44,730 nt of DNA from QHWT01 sp046726015 (GTDB lineage Bacteria; Acidobacteriota; Vicinamibacteria; Vicinamibacterales; 2-12-FULL-66-21): assembly GCA_046726015.1 (NCBI GenBank), contig JBKOZS010000232.1, positions 1 to 44,730 on the forward strand. Reading direction: 5' to 3'. Numbering within the stretch: position 1 is the first letter of the stretch; each line of letters starts with the position of its first letter. The position numbers and the translations under genes were made by a program. Under the pieces are notes generated by a model. It did not search any database. It was not told the DNA's origin and worked only from the letters and a program-made list of their open reading frames with translations. Of this stretch, positions 33,289-41,949 are shown piece by piece.

Positions 33289-35036
33289 GGCCGAGTCTGT
33301 CGATCGGGGCGAAGCGTGAGCGCCATCAAAGCGAGTGCCGTTCGCGCGAACGCGACCGCCGCCCGCGCCGGTGTCAGCGTCGTGCGCCCGGCGAGCCGCT
33401 CGCGCGCGGCCACGGCGACTTCCCGGACGATGAGCCCGTGTCGCGCGAACAGGAGGTGAATCTCCGGCTCGGGGTAGCCGCCCGGATGATGATCGCCGAG
33501 CAGCCGGACCGCGCGAGGGCCGAACATCCACAGGCCCGACGTGGGATCGGTGACACGCTGCCGAGTGATCGCGCTGAGGCATGTGGCGAGCAATCGCTGC
33601 GTGACCCGACGCGCGGTCGCGCGATGTGTCCCGCGCAGGTACCGTGAGCCGGTGACGGCGTCTGCCTCCCCGCTGGCGATTGGTTTCAGCAGTCTGGCCA
33701 GGTCACACGCCGCATGCTGGCCGTCGCCATCAACGCGCGCCACGATCGCAAATCCATGACGACGTGACCATCGCAGTCCCGCGCGCAGCGCACCGCCAAT
33801 TCCAAGACGCTGCGGAAGCGTCAGCCACTCCACTCCAAGGGCCGGCAGGATCTCGCGCGTCTCGTCGGTGGACGCATCGTTGATGATCAGGATCTCGGCG
33901 CCTGGGAAGCCGCTGCGGAGATCCTCGACCACGCGCGGCAAGTTCGCCGCCTCGTTGTGGGCGGGTACCAGCACGAGCGCTCGACCGCTGCCGACGGACG
34001 GCACCGTACTGCCGCGCGGACGCCGCATGCTGTGCGCGGGATCCCGATCGAGACCCACGACGCGGCGGGTCAGCCACAACACGATGGCCCAGCTCCAGAC
34101 GAGATCGCGGACGAGATGCGCAAACGGAAAGAGCAGTGTCGCGCGGTCGTACGTGAGGCGCGCCGCGCGAATGCCCGCGATTGCGCGCTCCCCGGCGAGA
34201 ATTCCGAACAGCACGACTGCCGCGATTGCGAACGCCGGGACAACAACTGAGAGAAGGGCCAGTATCACCGCGGCCAATGTCAGCGGCGCGTGGAGCATCA
34301 TCACGGTTCTGGACACGGCGTCGCCGGTCGCACGACGGGGATGCAGCCGCAAGACATCGAGCCGCCCGTATCCAACGCCGAACTGATGCGCGCAGTAGCC
34401 GCGAAGCGAGTCGCGCCAGTGGTGGGCGGCCGTCGCATCGCGGCAGAACACGAGCGTGTAGCCGAATGCGGTCAATCGATAGCTGAGATCGTTGTCATAC
34501 CCATAGCCGAGCGTCTCGTCGAAGAGGCCGACCTGGTGCAGCGCGCTCGCGTTGTACGCCGTGTTGCCTGTACAAACATGGTTGGTCGTTGAGGACAGAC
34601 GCGCGTATCGAAGATCGAGATCGCGGCCCGCCATCCGCGACCAGAAGCCGGCGGATGTCGGAACCACGTAGCGCCCCTGCGCGGCTGCGACTGCGGGATC
34701 TTCGAGCGCGCGCAGCAGCGGTTCGAGCCACCTGGCCTGAATGACGACGTCCTGATCGACCTGGCAGATGACCGGGTATCGCGCCTCTCGGATGCCGGCA
34801 TTCAGTGCGGCAGCCGCGCCCCGGCGCGGCCCGTCGATGATTTTGGTCGTCAAGCCCGCGGCGTCCGACTTTCTGAGAAACGACTCGGCGACCCGCCGCG
34901 ACCCGTCCGTACTCCCGTCGTCGACGATGAGGATCTCAGCCGGGTGTCCAGTCGCCTCGCGCGCGATGGCCAGCAACACGCGACCGAGATGCCGGCGTCC
35001 ATTCAACACAGGAACCACGAAGCTGACGCCGGTCAC
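33285..35036 (-). CDS. Tandem GT2-GT2 glycosyltransferase with central membrane segment
   Basis: This 583-residue protein has an N-terminal GT2 unit (SFVVPVLNGRRHLGRVL, IVDDGSTDGSRR, VICQVDQDVV, GYGYDNDLSYRL). A membrane segment follows (~250-340: several helices from APLTLAAVILALLSVVVPAF). A C-terminal DPM1-like GT2 unit closes the protein (LVLVPAHNEAANLPRVVEDL, IINDASTDETREI, VARVDGDGQHAACDLARLL, TGSRYLRG, DPTSGLWMF). The second unit fits polyprenyl-phosphate sugar synthases, which charge undecaprenyl phosphate; the first would extend a chain. GTG 35036 overlaps the upstream gene's stop (GTGA), and a longer frame to 35150 is an overlap artefact. Gene order GT4, GT2-GT2, DUF2304 on the minus strand. 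Confidence 0.9.
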   Translation of the reverse strand: MTGVSFVVPVLNGRRHLGRVLLAIAREATGHPAEILIVDDGSTDGSRRVAESFLRKSDAAGLTTKIIDGPRRGAAAALNAGIREARYPVICQVDQDVVIQARWLEPLLRALEDPAVAAAQGRYVVPTSAGFWSRMAGRDLDLRYARLSSTTNHVCTGNTAYNASALHQVGLFDETLGYGYDNDLSYRLTAFGYTLVFCRDATAAHHWRDSLRGYCAHQFGVGYGRLDVLRLHPRRATGDAVSRTVMMLHAPLTLAAVILALLSVVVPAFAIAAVVLFGILAGERAIAGIRAARLTYDRATLLFPFAHLVRDLVWSWAIVLWLTRRVVGLDRDPAHSMRRPRGSTVPSVGSGRALVLVPAHNEAANLPRVVEDLRSGFPGAEILIINDASTDETREILPALGVEWLTLPQRLGIGGALRAGLRWSRRHGFAIVARVDGDGQHAACDLARLLKPIASGEADAVTGSRYLRGTHRATARRVTQRLLATCLSAITRQRVTDPTSGLWMFGPRAVRLLGDHHPGGYPEPEIHLLFARHGLIVREVAVAARERLAGRTTLTPARAAVAFARTALALMALTLRPDRQTRP

Positions 35037-36208
35037 GCCGTGCTTCCTTGCGCGACCTCGCGATATACCTCTTCGAGTCGCGCGCAGACGACGTCGCTGG
35101 CGAACCGTTGACGTGCACGGGCACCGGCCTCGCGCGCCCGCGTGCGCCACACCGCCGGCTCGCGAAGGATGGCCCGAATGGCGCCGGCAAGCGTGTCCCG
35201 ATCGCCGAACGGCACGATGTGACCGCCACCCAGCTGGCCGATCACTTCACCGCATCCGCTGTCGCTCGACACCACGACGGGTGTTCCACAGAGAAGGGCC
35301 TCGACCGGCACCAGTCCGAAGACTTCGTCGCGTGAGGGGTAGACGACGATATCGGCAGCTGCGAGGGCGGCCAGCCGTTCGCGGCCACGCAAGAGACCGA
35401 CGCGAACGAAGCGATCGCCAAGTCCGGCCCCGCGCGCGAGTGCGGCGATGACCGCACCGCTGCCCATGTCGTTCCCGGCGACCACGAGTCGCGCGGACGG
35501 TTCGTTCATCAATACGAATGCCCGGACCAGCACGTCCACCCCCTTACGCGGGGTGAGTTTGCCAAGGAACAGGATGAGAGGCCCATCACCGAGCGCGTGC
35601 GCCGCCCTGAACGTGCGTCCGTCGGGTGCGGCATCGAATTCCTGCTCGTCGATGGGATTCGGCACGAGCCGCACGCGCGCCGCGGGAACCCCGGCCGACT
35701 GCAGTTGTCGATGTTCGGCCCGGCTGACCGCAAGCACGCGCGCCGCGTCCGGCATCACGCGGCGGCCGATCGTGAGATCGAACGCGAGCTTTGCGAGCCG
35801 GCGCCGCTCGATGCGCAGCGCGGTGCCGTTGGGCGACAACAGATACGGCACGCGCGCACGCCGGAGCGCCGATGCGGCAACTGCTCCGGGCAGGTGATGG
35901 CACGCGTGCAGGTGCGCGATGTCGAAACACGAGGCCGACGTCCGTAAGAAACGCGCGAATCCGATCGGTGTGAAGAACTGATAGTGATACGCGAGCCGGT
36001 TGGAGAGATTACGAAAAACGCGGACCGTTACACCTTCGTAATCGCGCGGCGCACGAGCGCGGCTGTTCTCGTCGGCGGCATCCGTCGTGCAGACGGTCAC
36101 GTCGTGGCCTCGGCGCGCGAGTCCTCGCGCGAACGCGGACGCCAGGCGGGGAATGCCGCCATAGGCCCAGGCGTCCTCGTAGTACGGCACTACGTGAAGG
36201 ATGCGCAC
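35033..36208 (-). CDS. GT4-family glycosyltransferase
   Basis: This 391-residue GT-B enzyme begins MRILHVVPYYEDAWAYGGIPR (GTG start), then DIAHLHACHHLPGAVAA, SPNGTALRIERR and VPNPIDEQEFD. Next come ILFLGKLTPRKGVDVLVRA at the donor domain start and PSRDEVFGLVPVEALLCG, with the EX7E pair E295 and E303. The family transfers sugars from activated nucleotide donors; the YYEDAWAYGG start is common in capsule and O-antigen enzymes. I chose GTG 36208 because translation upstream of it does not resemble the family and would run antisense through the divergent Wzm gene. It is separated from that gene by only 24 bases and heads the minus-strand operon. Confidence 0.9.
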   Translation of the reverse strand: MRILHVVPYYEDAWAYGGIPRLASAFARGLARRGHDVTVCTTDAADENSRARAPRDYEGVTVRVFRNLSNRLAYHYQFFTPIGFARFLRTSASCFDIAHLHACHHLPGAVAASALRRARVPYLLSPNGTALRIERRRLAKLAFDLTIGRRVMPDAARVLAVSRAEHRQLQSAGVPAARVRLVPNPIDEQEFDAAPDGRTFRAAHALGDGPLILFLGKLTPRKGVDVLVRAFVLMNEPSARLVVAGNDMGSGAVIAALARGAGLGDRFVRVGLLRGRERLAALAAADIVVYPSRDEVFGLVPVEALLCGTPVVVSSDSGCGEVIGQLGGGHIVPFGDRDTLAGAIRAILREPAVWRTRAREAGARARQRFASDVVCARLEEVYREVAQGSTA

Positions 36209-36232
36209 GGTGCCGTATAGTATGAGGCATCC
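36209..36232. promoter_or_regulatory. 24-bp divergent promoter region
   Basis: Between two divergent starts lie overlapping -10-like boxes: TATAGT on plus (36216-36221, 11 bases from ATG 36233) and TACTAT on minus (36217-36222, 8 bases from GTG 36208). The -35 regions would lie inside the opposite gene. Both messages would have very short leaders. GAGG at 36224-36227 could serve as Shine-Dalgarno for the plus gene only. Confidence 0.35.
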
Positions 36233-37024
36233 ATGTTCCCGCTGTCGCCTGCGCGGACCCGGCGCGGTCCTTCCGAGTGGCGCGACCTCGTGTGGACGCT
36301 GGTCCGCACCGACTTCAAGACGCGCTATCACGGCACCATTGGCGGTTTCCTCTGGGCGTTGCTCAAACCGCTCTCGATGTTCCTCGTCCTGCTCGCGGTG
36401 TTCTCGTACGTGTTCGCGAGTGCGCCACAGTACAGGCTCGATCTCATCATCGGTCTGTTTCTCTACGAGTTTTTCCAGGAGTCGACCAAGACCGGGCTGC
36501 TCTCGCTGCGGGCGAAAGGATATCTGCTCACCAAGGCGCGTTTCCCCAGCTGGGTGCTCGTCGTGTCGTCCGCGTCGAACGCCGTCATTACGCTGACGCT
36601 CTTCTCGCTCGTGCTCGTCGCGTTCCTGGCAATGAGCGGGCGCATGCCGTCCATCCAGGCGCTCGGTCTCTACGTCGTTTACCAGGCGCATTTCTTTGCG
36701 ATCGTCACCGGGTTCTCGCTTGCAGCCAGCGTCCTGTTCATGCGCTATCGCGACCTGAACCAGGTCTGGGAAGTCATCACCCAGGCGGGCTTCTTCGTTG
36801 CGCCGATCATCTATCCGATCGATGTGCTTCCCGAGCGCGTGCATTTCCTGCTGTACCTCTGGCCGCCGACGCCTATTGTCCTCTTCTCGCGCAGCGTGCT
36901 CGTCGACAACCAGGTCCCGTCCGCGCTGGCGCACGTGCTGCTGACCGTCGAAGCCTCGGCCATCCTCGTGACGGGCGCGCTGATCTATCGCTGGCGTGCG
37001 CCTCGTGTCGCGGAGGAACTCTGA
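36233..37024 (+). CDS. ABC-2 polysaccharide exporter permease (Wzm-like)
   Basis: This 263-residue membrane protein has six helices and the ABC-2 polysaccharide/O-antigen export pattern: a cytoplasmic start with WRDLVWTLVRTDFKTRYHGTIGGFLWALLKPL, then LIIGLFLYEFFQESTK, and a late FMRYRDLNQVWEVITQAGFFVAPIIYP loop-helix, a hallmark of Wzm/TagG proteins. It would form the channel that moves a lipid-linked glycan across the inner membrane, driven by the ATPase encoded next (one-base TGATG overlap). It is divergent from the GT4 gene, and both sides belong to the same surface-polysaccharide locus. Confidence 0.92.
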   Translation: MFPLSPARTRRGPSEWRDLVWTLVRTDFKTRYHGTIGGFLWALLKPLSMFLVLLAVFSYVFASAPQYRLDLIIGLFLYEFFQESTKTGLLSLRAKGYLLTKARFPSWVLVVSSASNAVITLTLFSLVLVAFLAMSGRMPSIQALGLYVVYQAHFFAIVTGFSLAASVLFMRYRDLNQVWEVITQAGFFVAPIIYPIDVLPERVHFLLYLWPPTPIVLFSRSVLVDNQVPSALAHVLLTVEASAILVTGALIYRWRAPRVAEEL

Positions 37025-37791
37025 TGCGCCGCACGCTGCTCGAAGCGCGCAGCGTCGCGAAATCGTTCGCGATCCCGTCCGTTCGTCGCGACACGGTGCG
37101 CGCGCATGCGCTCGACCTGTTCAGAAGGCGCGACACGGAACAGCTGCACGTCTTGCGCGACGCAAGCTTCACGTTGAAGGCTGGCGAGAGCCTTGGCCTG
37201 ATGGGACGGAATGGCAGCGGCAAGAGCACGCTGCTGAAGATCGTGTCCGGGATCTACAGCGCAGATGCCGGCGAGGTGATTGCGTGCGCGCCGATGACGC
37301 CGATTCTCGAGCTCGGTATTGGTTGGAATCCCGACCTCGACGCCATCGACAACATCGAGCTGCTTGGAACCGTGATGGGCATGTCGCTTCGCGAGCTGCG
37401 CGGCGCGACCGCCGAGATTCTCGAGTTCGCGGGTCTCGAGCGCTTCGCACGCCTCGAACTGCGGCATTACTCGAGCGGCATGGCCGCGCGACTCGCGTAT
37501 GCGGTCGCATTCCGCGCCGTACGAGACGTTTTGATCCTCGACGAGATCTTTGCCGTCGGCGACGCGGAGTTCAAGGAGCGGTGCCAGGACCGCTACCGCG
37601 CGTTGCATCGGCACGGTCACGCCATGCTGCTCGTGAGCCACGAGCCACGCACGATCGCGGCGTTCTGCGATCGGGCGCTGCTGCTGGAGGGCGGACGCGT
37701 GATCATGGATGGTCCGGCAGCCGACGTTGCGGCCGCGTACGTCGAACTGCTCACCGAGGAGCCCGCGCCGCGCGCGGTGATCGCCGGATAG
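37024..37791 (+). CDS. ABC polysaccharide exporter ATPase (Wzt-like, without glycan-binding domain)
   Basis: This 255-residue ATPase has Walker A GRNGSGKST, the signature YSSGMAARLAYAVAF, Walker B VLILDEIFAVGD and a switch histidine in LLVSHEPRTI. PILELGIGWNPDLDAIDNI after Walker A is typical of the Wzt/TagH group. The C-terminal carbohydrate-binding domain found in O8/O9a-type Wzt is absent, as in exporters that do not use a capped chain end. ATG 37024 is chosen by the TGATG overlap with the permease gene; a longer frame would run through it. Together they export the glycan made by the surrounding glycosyltransferases; the identity of the glycan is unknown. Confidence 0.93.
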   Translation: MRRTLLEARSVAKSFAIPSVRRDTVRAHALDLFRRRDTEQLHVLRDASFTLKAGESLGLMGRNGSGKSTLLKIVSGIYSADAGEVIACAPMTPILELGIGWNPDLDAIDNIELLGTVMGMSLRELRGATAEILEFAGLERFARLELRHYSSGMAARLAYAVAFRAVRDVLILDEIFAVGDAEFKERCQDRYRALHRHGHAMLLVSHEPRTIAAFCDRALLLEGGRVIMDGPAADVAAAYVELLTEEPAPRAVIAG

Positions 37792-37793
37792 CC

Positions 37794-38792
37794 GTGCCCA
37801 GAGTGTCTGTGCTCGTCCCGTGCTTCAACCACGGCATGTTCCTCGACGAGGCCGTGGACAGCGTCCTCGCGCAAACCGTCAACGACTTCGAAATCATTGT
37901 CGTCGACGATGGCTCGACGGATGAGAGCACGCGTCGAAAGCTGGAGACCTACCAGCGGCCGAAGACGCGCGTGCTGCGCACGCGCAACCGCGGCTTGCCG
38001 GCGGCACGGAACGCGGCGGCCGCCGCCGCGAACGGCGACATCTTCTGTGCACTCGACGCCGACGATCGTCTTGCGCCAACCTGGTTCGAGAAGGGGCTGG
38101 CCGTCCTCGATCGCGATCCATCGATGGCATTCGTATCGCACTGGCTCGAAACCTTTGGCGACGAACACTGGACGTGGCGTCCCGAACGGTGCGACCTCCC
38201 GGCGATGCTCGCGCGCAACGCCGTCAACGGCGCGGCGCTGGTGCGGCGCTCGGCGTTCGACGCTGTCGGCGGCTACGACGAGCGGATGCGCGAGGGGTGC
38301 GAAGACTGGGATTTCTGGCTGCGGCTGATCGAGCGAGGCTTCAAGGGAACCATCGTTCCCGAGGTGTTGTTTCACTACCGCCGGACGGCGGGGTCGATGA
38401 GCCGCGTGATGCTTGGCGACGCCGAATACCGCGCGCCACTCCACGCGCTGATCGAGAAACACGCGGGCAGCTACCGTGCGCATGCCATCGACGTCCTCGT
38501 CGCCAAGGAGGTGGAGTCGCTCGCCCTGCTGCGCGAGATGCATGGCCTCGAACGCGACCATCTCGGCGCGACGCTGCCGTCACTGGCACGCGCCCATGAA
38601 GAACTGGCGTCCGCCGAGAGCACGGTTGCACGCGCGCGTCCGATCGTCGCGCAGCGCGAGCAACTGGATCGCCTGACCCACGAGGTCGCGGAGCTGCGCC
38701 GTGAGGTTGGCGACTTGCGCCAATCATGGAGCTGGCGGCTGACGGCTCCATTGCGCGCTGTCCTCGGTCTGATCCGCGGAGAGCATCGATGA
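37794..38792 (+). CDS. GT2-family glycosyltransferase with C-terminal coiled coil
   Basis: This 332-residue protein is a GT-A enzyme: VSVLVPCFNHGMFLDEAVDSVL, IIVVDDGSTDESTR, RNRGLPAARNAAAAAANGDI and the metal-binding LDADDR (DxD). GYDERMREGCEDWDFWLRLIE is the acceptor/catalytic region. After residue ~230 a charged helical stretch follows (HEELASAESTVARARPIVA, LDRLTHEVAELRREVGDLR), ending in SWSWRLTAPLRAVLGLI, a membrane-associating tail often found on such proteins. GTG 37794 lies two bases after the ATPase stop; GTG 37803 is an alternative. It overlaps the next gene by ATGA. Confidence 0.88.
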   Translation: MPRVSVLVPCFNHGMFLDEAVDSVLAQTVNDFEIIVVDDGSTDESTRRKLETYQRPKTRVLRTRNRGLPAARNAAAAAANGDIFCALDADDRLAPTWFEKGLAVLDRDPSMAFVSHWLETFGDEHWTWRPERCDLPAMLARNAVNGAALVRRSAFDAVGGYDERMREGCEDWDFWLRLIERGFKGTIVPEVLFHYRRTAGSMSRVMLGDAEYRAPLHALIEKHAGSYRAHAIDVLVAKEVESLALLREMHGLERDHLGATLPSLARAHEELASAESTVARARPIVAQREQLDRLTHEVAELRREVGDLRQSWSWRLTAPLRAVLGLIRGEHR

Positions 38793-40933
38793 CGGCGGAC
38801 CGCTGGTCCGTCATTCGCGACGGCGCCGTGGTGCTCGTCATCGAGCACGGGTATCAGCTGCTGCCGGGCGCCGTCGCCGTGCTCGGTGACGCGCTTGAAA
38901 CCGGCGCACTGGCGAGCGGAGGTGCGATTCGGATCGAGAGCGAGGATGGCGTCCACAGCGCGCGCTGGGAGCCTCGCGGTCGCACGGTCGTCGAGGTGCT
39001 GGCGGCTCCCCGGTCGGTCCCTCCCGTATGGGCCACGGCCGGGAAGACCTTCGCATCGCTCGCGATCGATCGCGCGCTGCACGGCCTCGAGCTGGCAGAT
39101 GCGTGGCTGCAGCTGGCCGCCGCCGGCCCGGTGCTGTTGACTGACGCCATCGTCGCGCGGCACAGCACCGCCCGGCGCACCCAGTGGGAACGGCTGACGG
39201 CATCAGCCGATTACCCTGACGTGTTCAGGCGCTTTCTGCTGAAGCATCGTGCGCTCGTGGAAACGCACATGCGCGAGTTGCTGACGGCCCGGGAAGTCGC
39301 CTTCGGCACGCTGCGCACGCGCCACCAGGCGTTGCTCGTGCGTCGCGATATTGCGCTCGCCGAGCTCGAACGCGTGCGCGCCGCCACGGCGCATCACCGC
39401 GCGTTCCTGTCACATCATGGTCTCGACGGCGTGGACTGGGGCAGCTTCGATCAGCCGCACCCGATGGCGAGAGACTGGGGCTACGCGCGGGGCGGGCCGG
39501 TCGACCGGCGCTACATCCGCGCGTTCATCGCCGCGCACTCGTCCGATATTCACGGACGCGTCCTCGAGATCCAGGAAGACGACCTCACCAGGGCCTATGG
39601 CGGCGCGCGCGTCGAACGTGCCGAAGTGCTTGACGTGGACGCGTCCAATTCACGAGCGACCATCGTTGCGGACTTGCGATCGGCGCCCCGCCTTCCGAGC
39701 GATACGTACGACTGCATCATCCTCACGCAGACGGCTCACGTCATCGACGACCCCGATGCGGCGCTCTCCGAGTGCCATCGCGTACTCAAGCCCGGAGGGG
39801 TTCTTCTGGCGACGTTCCCGTGCGCCAGCCGCGTGTGTCTCGAGTACGGGCCGCGGGGGGATTTCTGGCGAGTGACTGTCGCCGGCGCCCGCGTGCTTGC
39901 CGAGGGCGCGTTCGGTTCCGAGGTGGAGGTGGAAGCATTCGGAAACGTCAAAACCACGATGGCGTTTCTCCAGGGCCTCGGCGAACAGGAGCTCAGTGAC
40001 GGCGACTACGAGCTCGCGGACCCGTATAACCCGATGCTGGTTGGGGTGAAAGCCAGGAAACATCCGGGCCATGGCGGAGGCCACCGCCGGCGGAAATCAG
40101 TCAGTCGCGGTCTCGTGCTCGTGTATCACCGCATCGAGACCACGGCGCACGACATCTTTGATCTGTCGGTGCCGCCTGAACTCTTCGAGCAGCACCTCGA
40201 GGTGATTGCCGAGCGTGGCACGATTGTCGATCTCAATCAGCTCGTGTCCGCGTCGCCCGAGGATCTTCCTGAGCACCCGATCGCGCTGACGTTCGATGAT
40301 GGCTACCTGGGACATCTCACGGATGTGGCTCCCATCCTCGAACGACTTGCTGTGCCGGCGACGTTCTTCCTGACGACCGCCGGTCTCGATCGCGATGTCG
40401 AATACTGGTGGGACACAATCGAACGGGTGAATCCGCCGAATTCCCGGGTTCTGCACGACCAGTGCGTGCGGGCATCATTGACCGACCGCTCGACTTTGCT
40501 CGCGTCATACACCGGGTCGGAGACGCCGCCGCGACGGCCGCTGCGCGCCGAGGAAGTCCGGCGTCTTGCCGCGACGCGGGGGGTGACGATTGGCGCCCAC
40601 ACGGTGAATCATCTGCTGCTGACGGCGCAGCCCGACGAGATCCGCCACTCGGAAATGACGGAGTGCCGGCGCGCGCTCGAAGCCCTGACAGGAACAGCCG
40701 TGACGCTCTTCGCCTATCCCTACGGCGCCGTCGACGAGCGCACGGCGCGCGCGGCGCGTGAACATTTCGCGTGGGCGGTGGATTGCACGCCGGCGGCCGT
40801 CGACGTGTCATTCGATGCGGCGCGTGTGCCGCGCCTCGATGTGAAAGCGTGGACTCGCGAAGACCTGCTGGCGCGTCTCGACGCGCTGTTTGCCCCCGCG
40901 AGCCGCGACGCGCGGATCAGCTTCCTGCCATGA
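38789..40933 (+). CDS. Fusion of orphan N-terminal domain, SAM methyltransferase and polysaccharide deacetylase
   Basis: This 714-residue protein has three parts. Residues 1-~215 are not recognised; they contain a helical stretch (RFLLKHRALVETHMRELLT) and may be a degenerate glycosyltransferase. Residues ~220-430 look like a class I methyltransferase: VLEIQEDD at 258-265 in the motif I region, YDCIILTQTAHVIDDPDAAL, then CHRVLKPGGVLLATFPC. Residues ~440-714 are a CE4/NodB deacetylase: LVLVYHRIE, TFDDGY at 501-506 with the catalytic and metal aspartates, the metal histidines in H604-TVN-H608, and FAYPYG. It would modify the exported glycan by methylation and N-deacetylation. Its start overlaps the GT2 gene (ATGA); its end overlaps the convergent HEAT gene by 17 bases. 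Confidence 0.85.
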   Translation: MTADRWSVIRDGAVVLVIEHGYQLLPGAVAVLGDALETGALASGGAIRIESEDGVHSARWEPRGRTVVEVLAAPRSVPPVWATAGKTFASLAIDRALHGLELADAWLQLAAAGPVLLTDAIVARHSTARRTQWERLTASADYPDVFRRFLLKHRALVETHMRELLTAREVAFGTLRTRHQALLVRRDIALAELERVRAATAHHRAFLSHHGLDGVDWGSFDQPHPMARDWGYARGGPVDRRYIRAFIAAHSSDIHGRVLEIQEDDLTRAYGGARVERAEVLDVDASNSRATIVADLRSAPRLPSDTYDCIILTQTAHVIDDPDAALSECHRVLKPGGVLLATFPCASRVCLEYGPRGDFWRVTVAGARVLAEGAFGSEVEVEAFGNVKTTMAFLQGLGEQELSDGDYELADPYNPMLVGVKARKHPGHGGGHRRRKSVSRGLVLVYHRIETTAHDIFDLSVPPELFEQHLEVIAERGTIVDLNQLVSASPEDLPEHPIALTFDDGYLGHLTDVAPILERLAVPATFFLTTAGLDRDVEYWWDTIERVNPPNSRVLHDQCVRASLTDRSTLLASYTGSETPPRRPLRAEEVRRLAATRGVTIGAHTVNHLLLTAQPDEIRHSEMTECRRALEALTGTAVTLFAYPYGAVDERTARAAREHFAWAVDCTPAAVDVSFDAARVPRLDVKAWTREDLLARLDALFAPASRDARISFLP

Positions 40934-41945
40934 GATCGGCGGTCGCTTCGGGCCACCGCGCCAGCGCACGCTTGACCGCCGCGTGACGGCGGGTCAGGCC
41001 GTCGCGTCGTACGATCGCGCGAAACGCCGCGGCAACGTGCTCCCGCCACCACGCGTCACCGCTTCGCGACGAGGCGTCGTACGCAGCGGCCAGCGGTTCG
41101 AGACAGGTCGCATCACCAATTTCTTCGAGCGCCGCGAGGAACGCGACCGGCAGACGCCCGGGTTCGAGCAGGCTGTCGCGCAGATCGTAGAGCGCCAGCG
41201 TGCTCCCGCGCGCGGCGAGCGCCTGGTGGACCGCGCCGCGGACCGCACGCCACTCGGCGCGCCGCCCCGGATCCGTTTCGTGCGTTTCGTGCAGGCGAAT
41301 CGCATCGACGACGTGCTGCAGCTCGAGCAGGCGCGCGGTGCGCGCGAAGGCCGCGACCGCGCTCTTCAGCATTGCCGGTGACGGCGGCAGCCGCCCCTCG
41401 ATGGCATCGCGCCAGACGAGCGCCGGCTGCCCCGGCTGCTCCGGCGGCGTTGCCAGCCGGTCGCGCACGAGCGTGTCTGGATCGCGCGCGAGCGTTTGCT
41501 GTATCGGTTCGAGCACGGATGGCGGCAGGTCGCGCATCGCGTCGAGCGTCGCGGTTCTCACGTCCGCTGGCCGTCCGGTATCGAGCGCCACTGCCATGAG
41601 TGCGTCGAGCGCATCGCGCGCCACTGCCGGTTGTATCGCCCCGAGAAATCCACGCAGGACGCCAATCGCCGCGCTGATGATTTCTGGTGAGGACGGGGCA
41701 ACGTCCAGCGTTGCGCGCGCGAGCGGGACCGCGCGCGCGTCGCCGGCCGCTTCGAGCGCGCGGAGCATGCCGGCGCGCGCCCGTGCTGTTGCAGTTTTCG
41801 GATATTCCTGGAGGAGGTGTTCGACGGCGCGCGGCCCGATCACGGCAAGCCGCGCCACTGCCGCCTCGCGCCGGACATCGTCCGCTCCTCCGAGCGCGTC
41901 GATCAGCTGGCGGATCTCGGCAGCCGAGGAAGGACGGATCGGCAC
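40917..41945 (-). CDS. HEAT-repeat protein
   Basis: This 342-residue, alanine-rich, all-helical protein has HEAT/PBS-lyase-like repeats: VRREAAVARLAVIGPRAVEHLL and ARARAGMLRALEAAGDARAVPLA near the N-terminus, with looser copies after. There is no signal peptide or membrane helix, so it is probably cytoplasmic and a binding scaffold. GTG 41945 has a well-placed Shine-Dalgarno (AAGGGG, about seven bases upstream) that lies over the stop of the preceding lipoprotein gene. It is the last gene of the tatA-tatC operon. Function unknown. Confidence 0.78.
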   Translation of the reverse strand: MPIRPSSAAEIRQLIDALGGADDVRREAAVARLAVIGPRAVEHLLQEYPKTATARARAGMLRALEAAGDARAVPLARATLDVAPSSPEIISAAIGVLRGFLGAIQPAVARDALDALMAVALDTGRPADVRTATLDAMRDLPPSVLEPIQQTLARDPDTLVRDRLATPPEQPGQPALVWRDAIEGRLPPSPAMLKSAVAAFARTARLLELQHVVDAIRLHETHETDPGRRAEWRAVRGAVHQALAARGSTLALYDLRDSLLEPGRLPVAFLAALEEIGDATCLEPLAAAYDASSRSGDAWWREHVAAAFRAIVRRDGLTRRHAAVKRALARWPEATADLMAGS

Positions 41946-41949
41946 CGGA

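Noticed and set aside
36209..36934. N-terminal extension of the minus-strand GT4 gene
   Set aside because: It would run antisense through the Wzm-like permease gene and has no glycosyltransferase features; GTG 36208 gives the family start.
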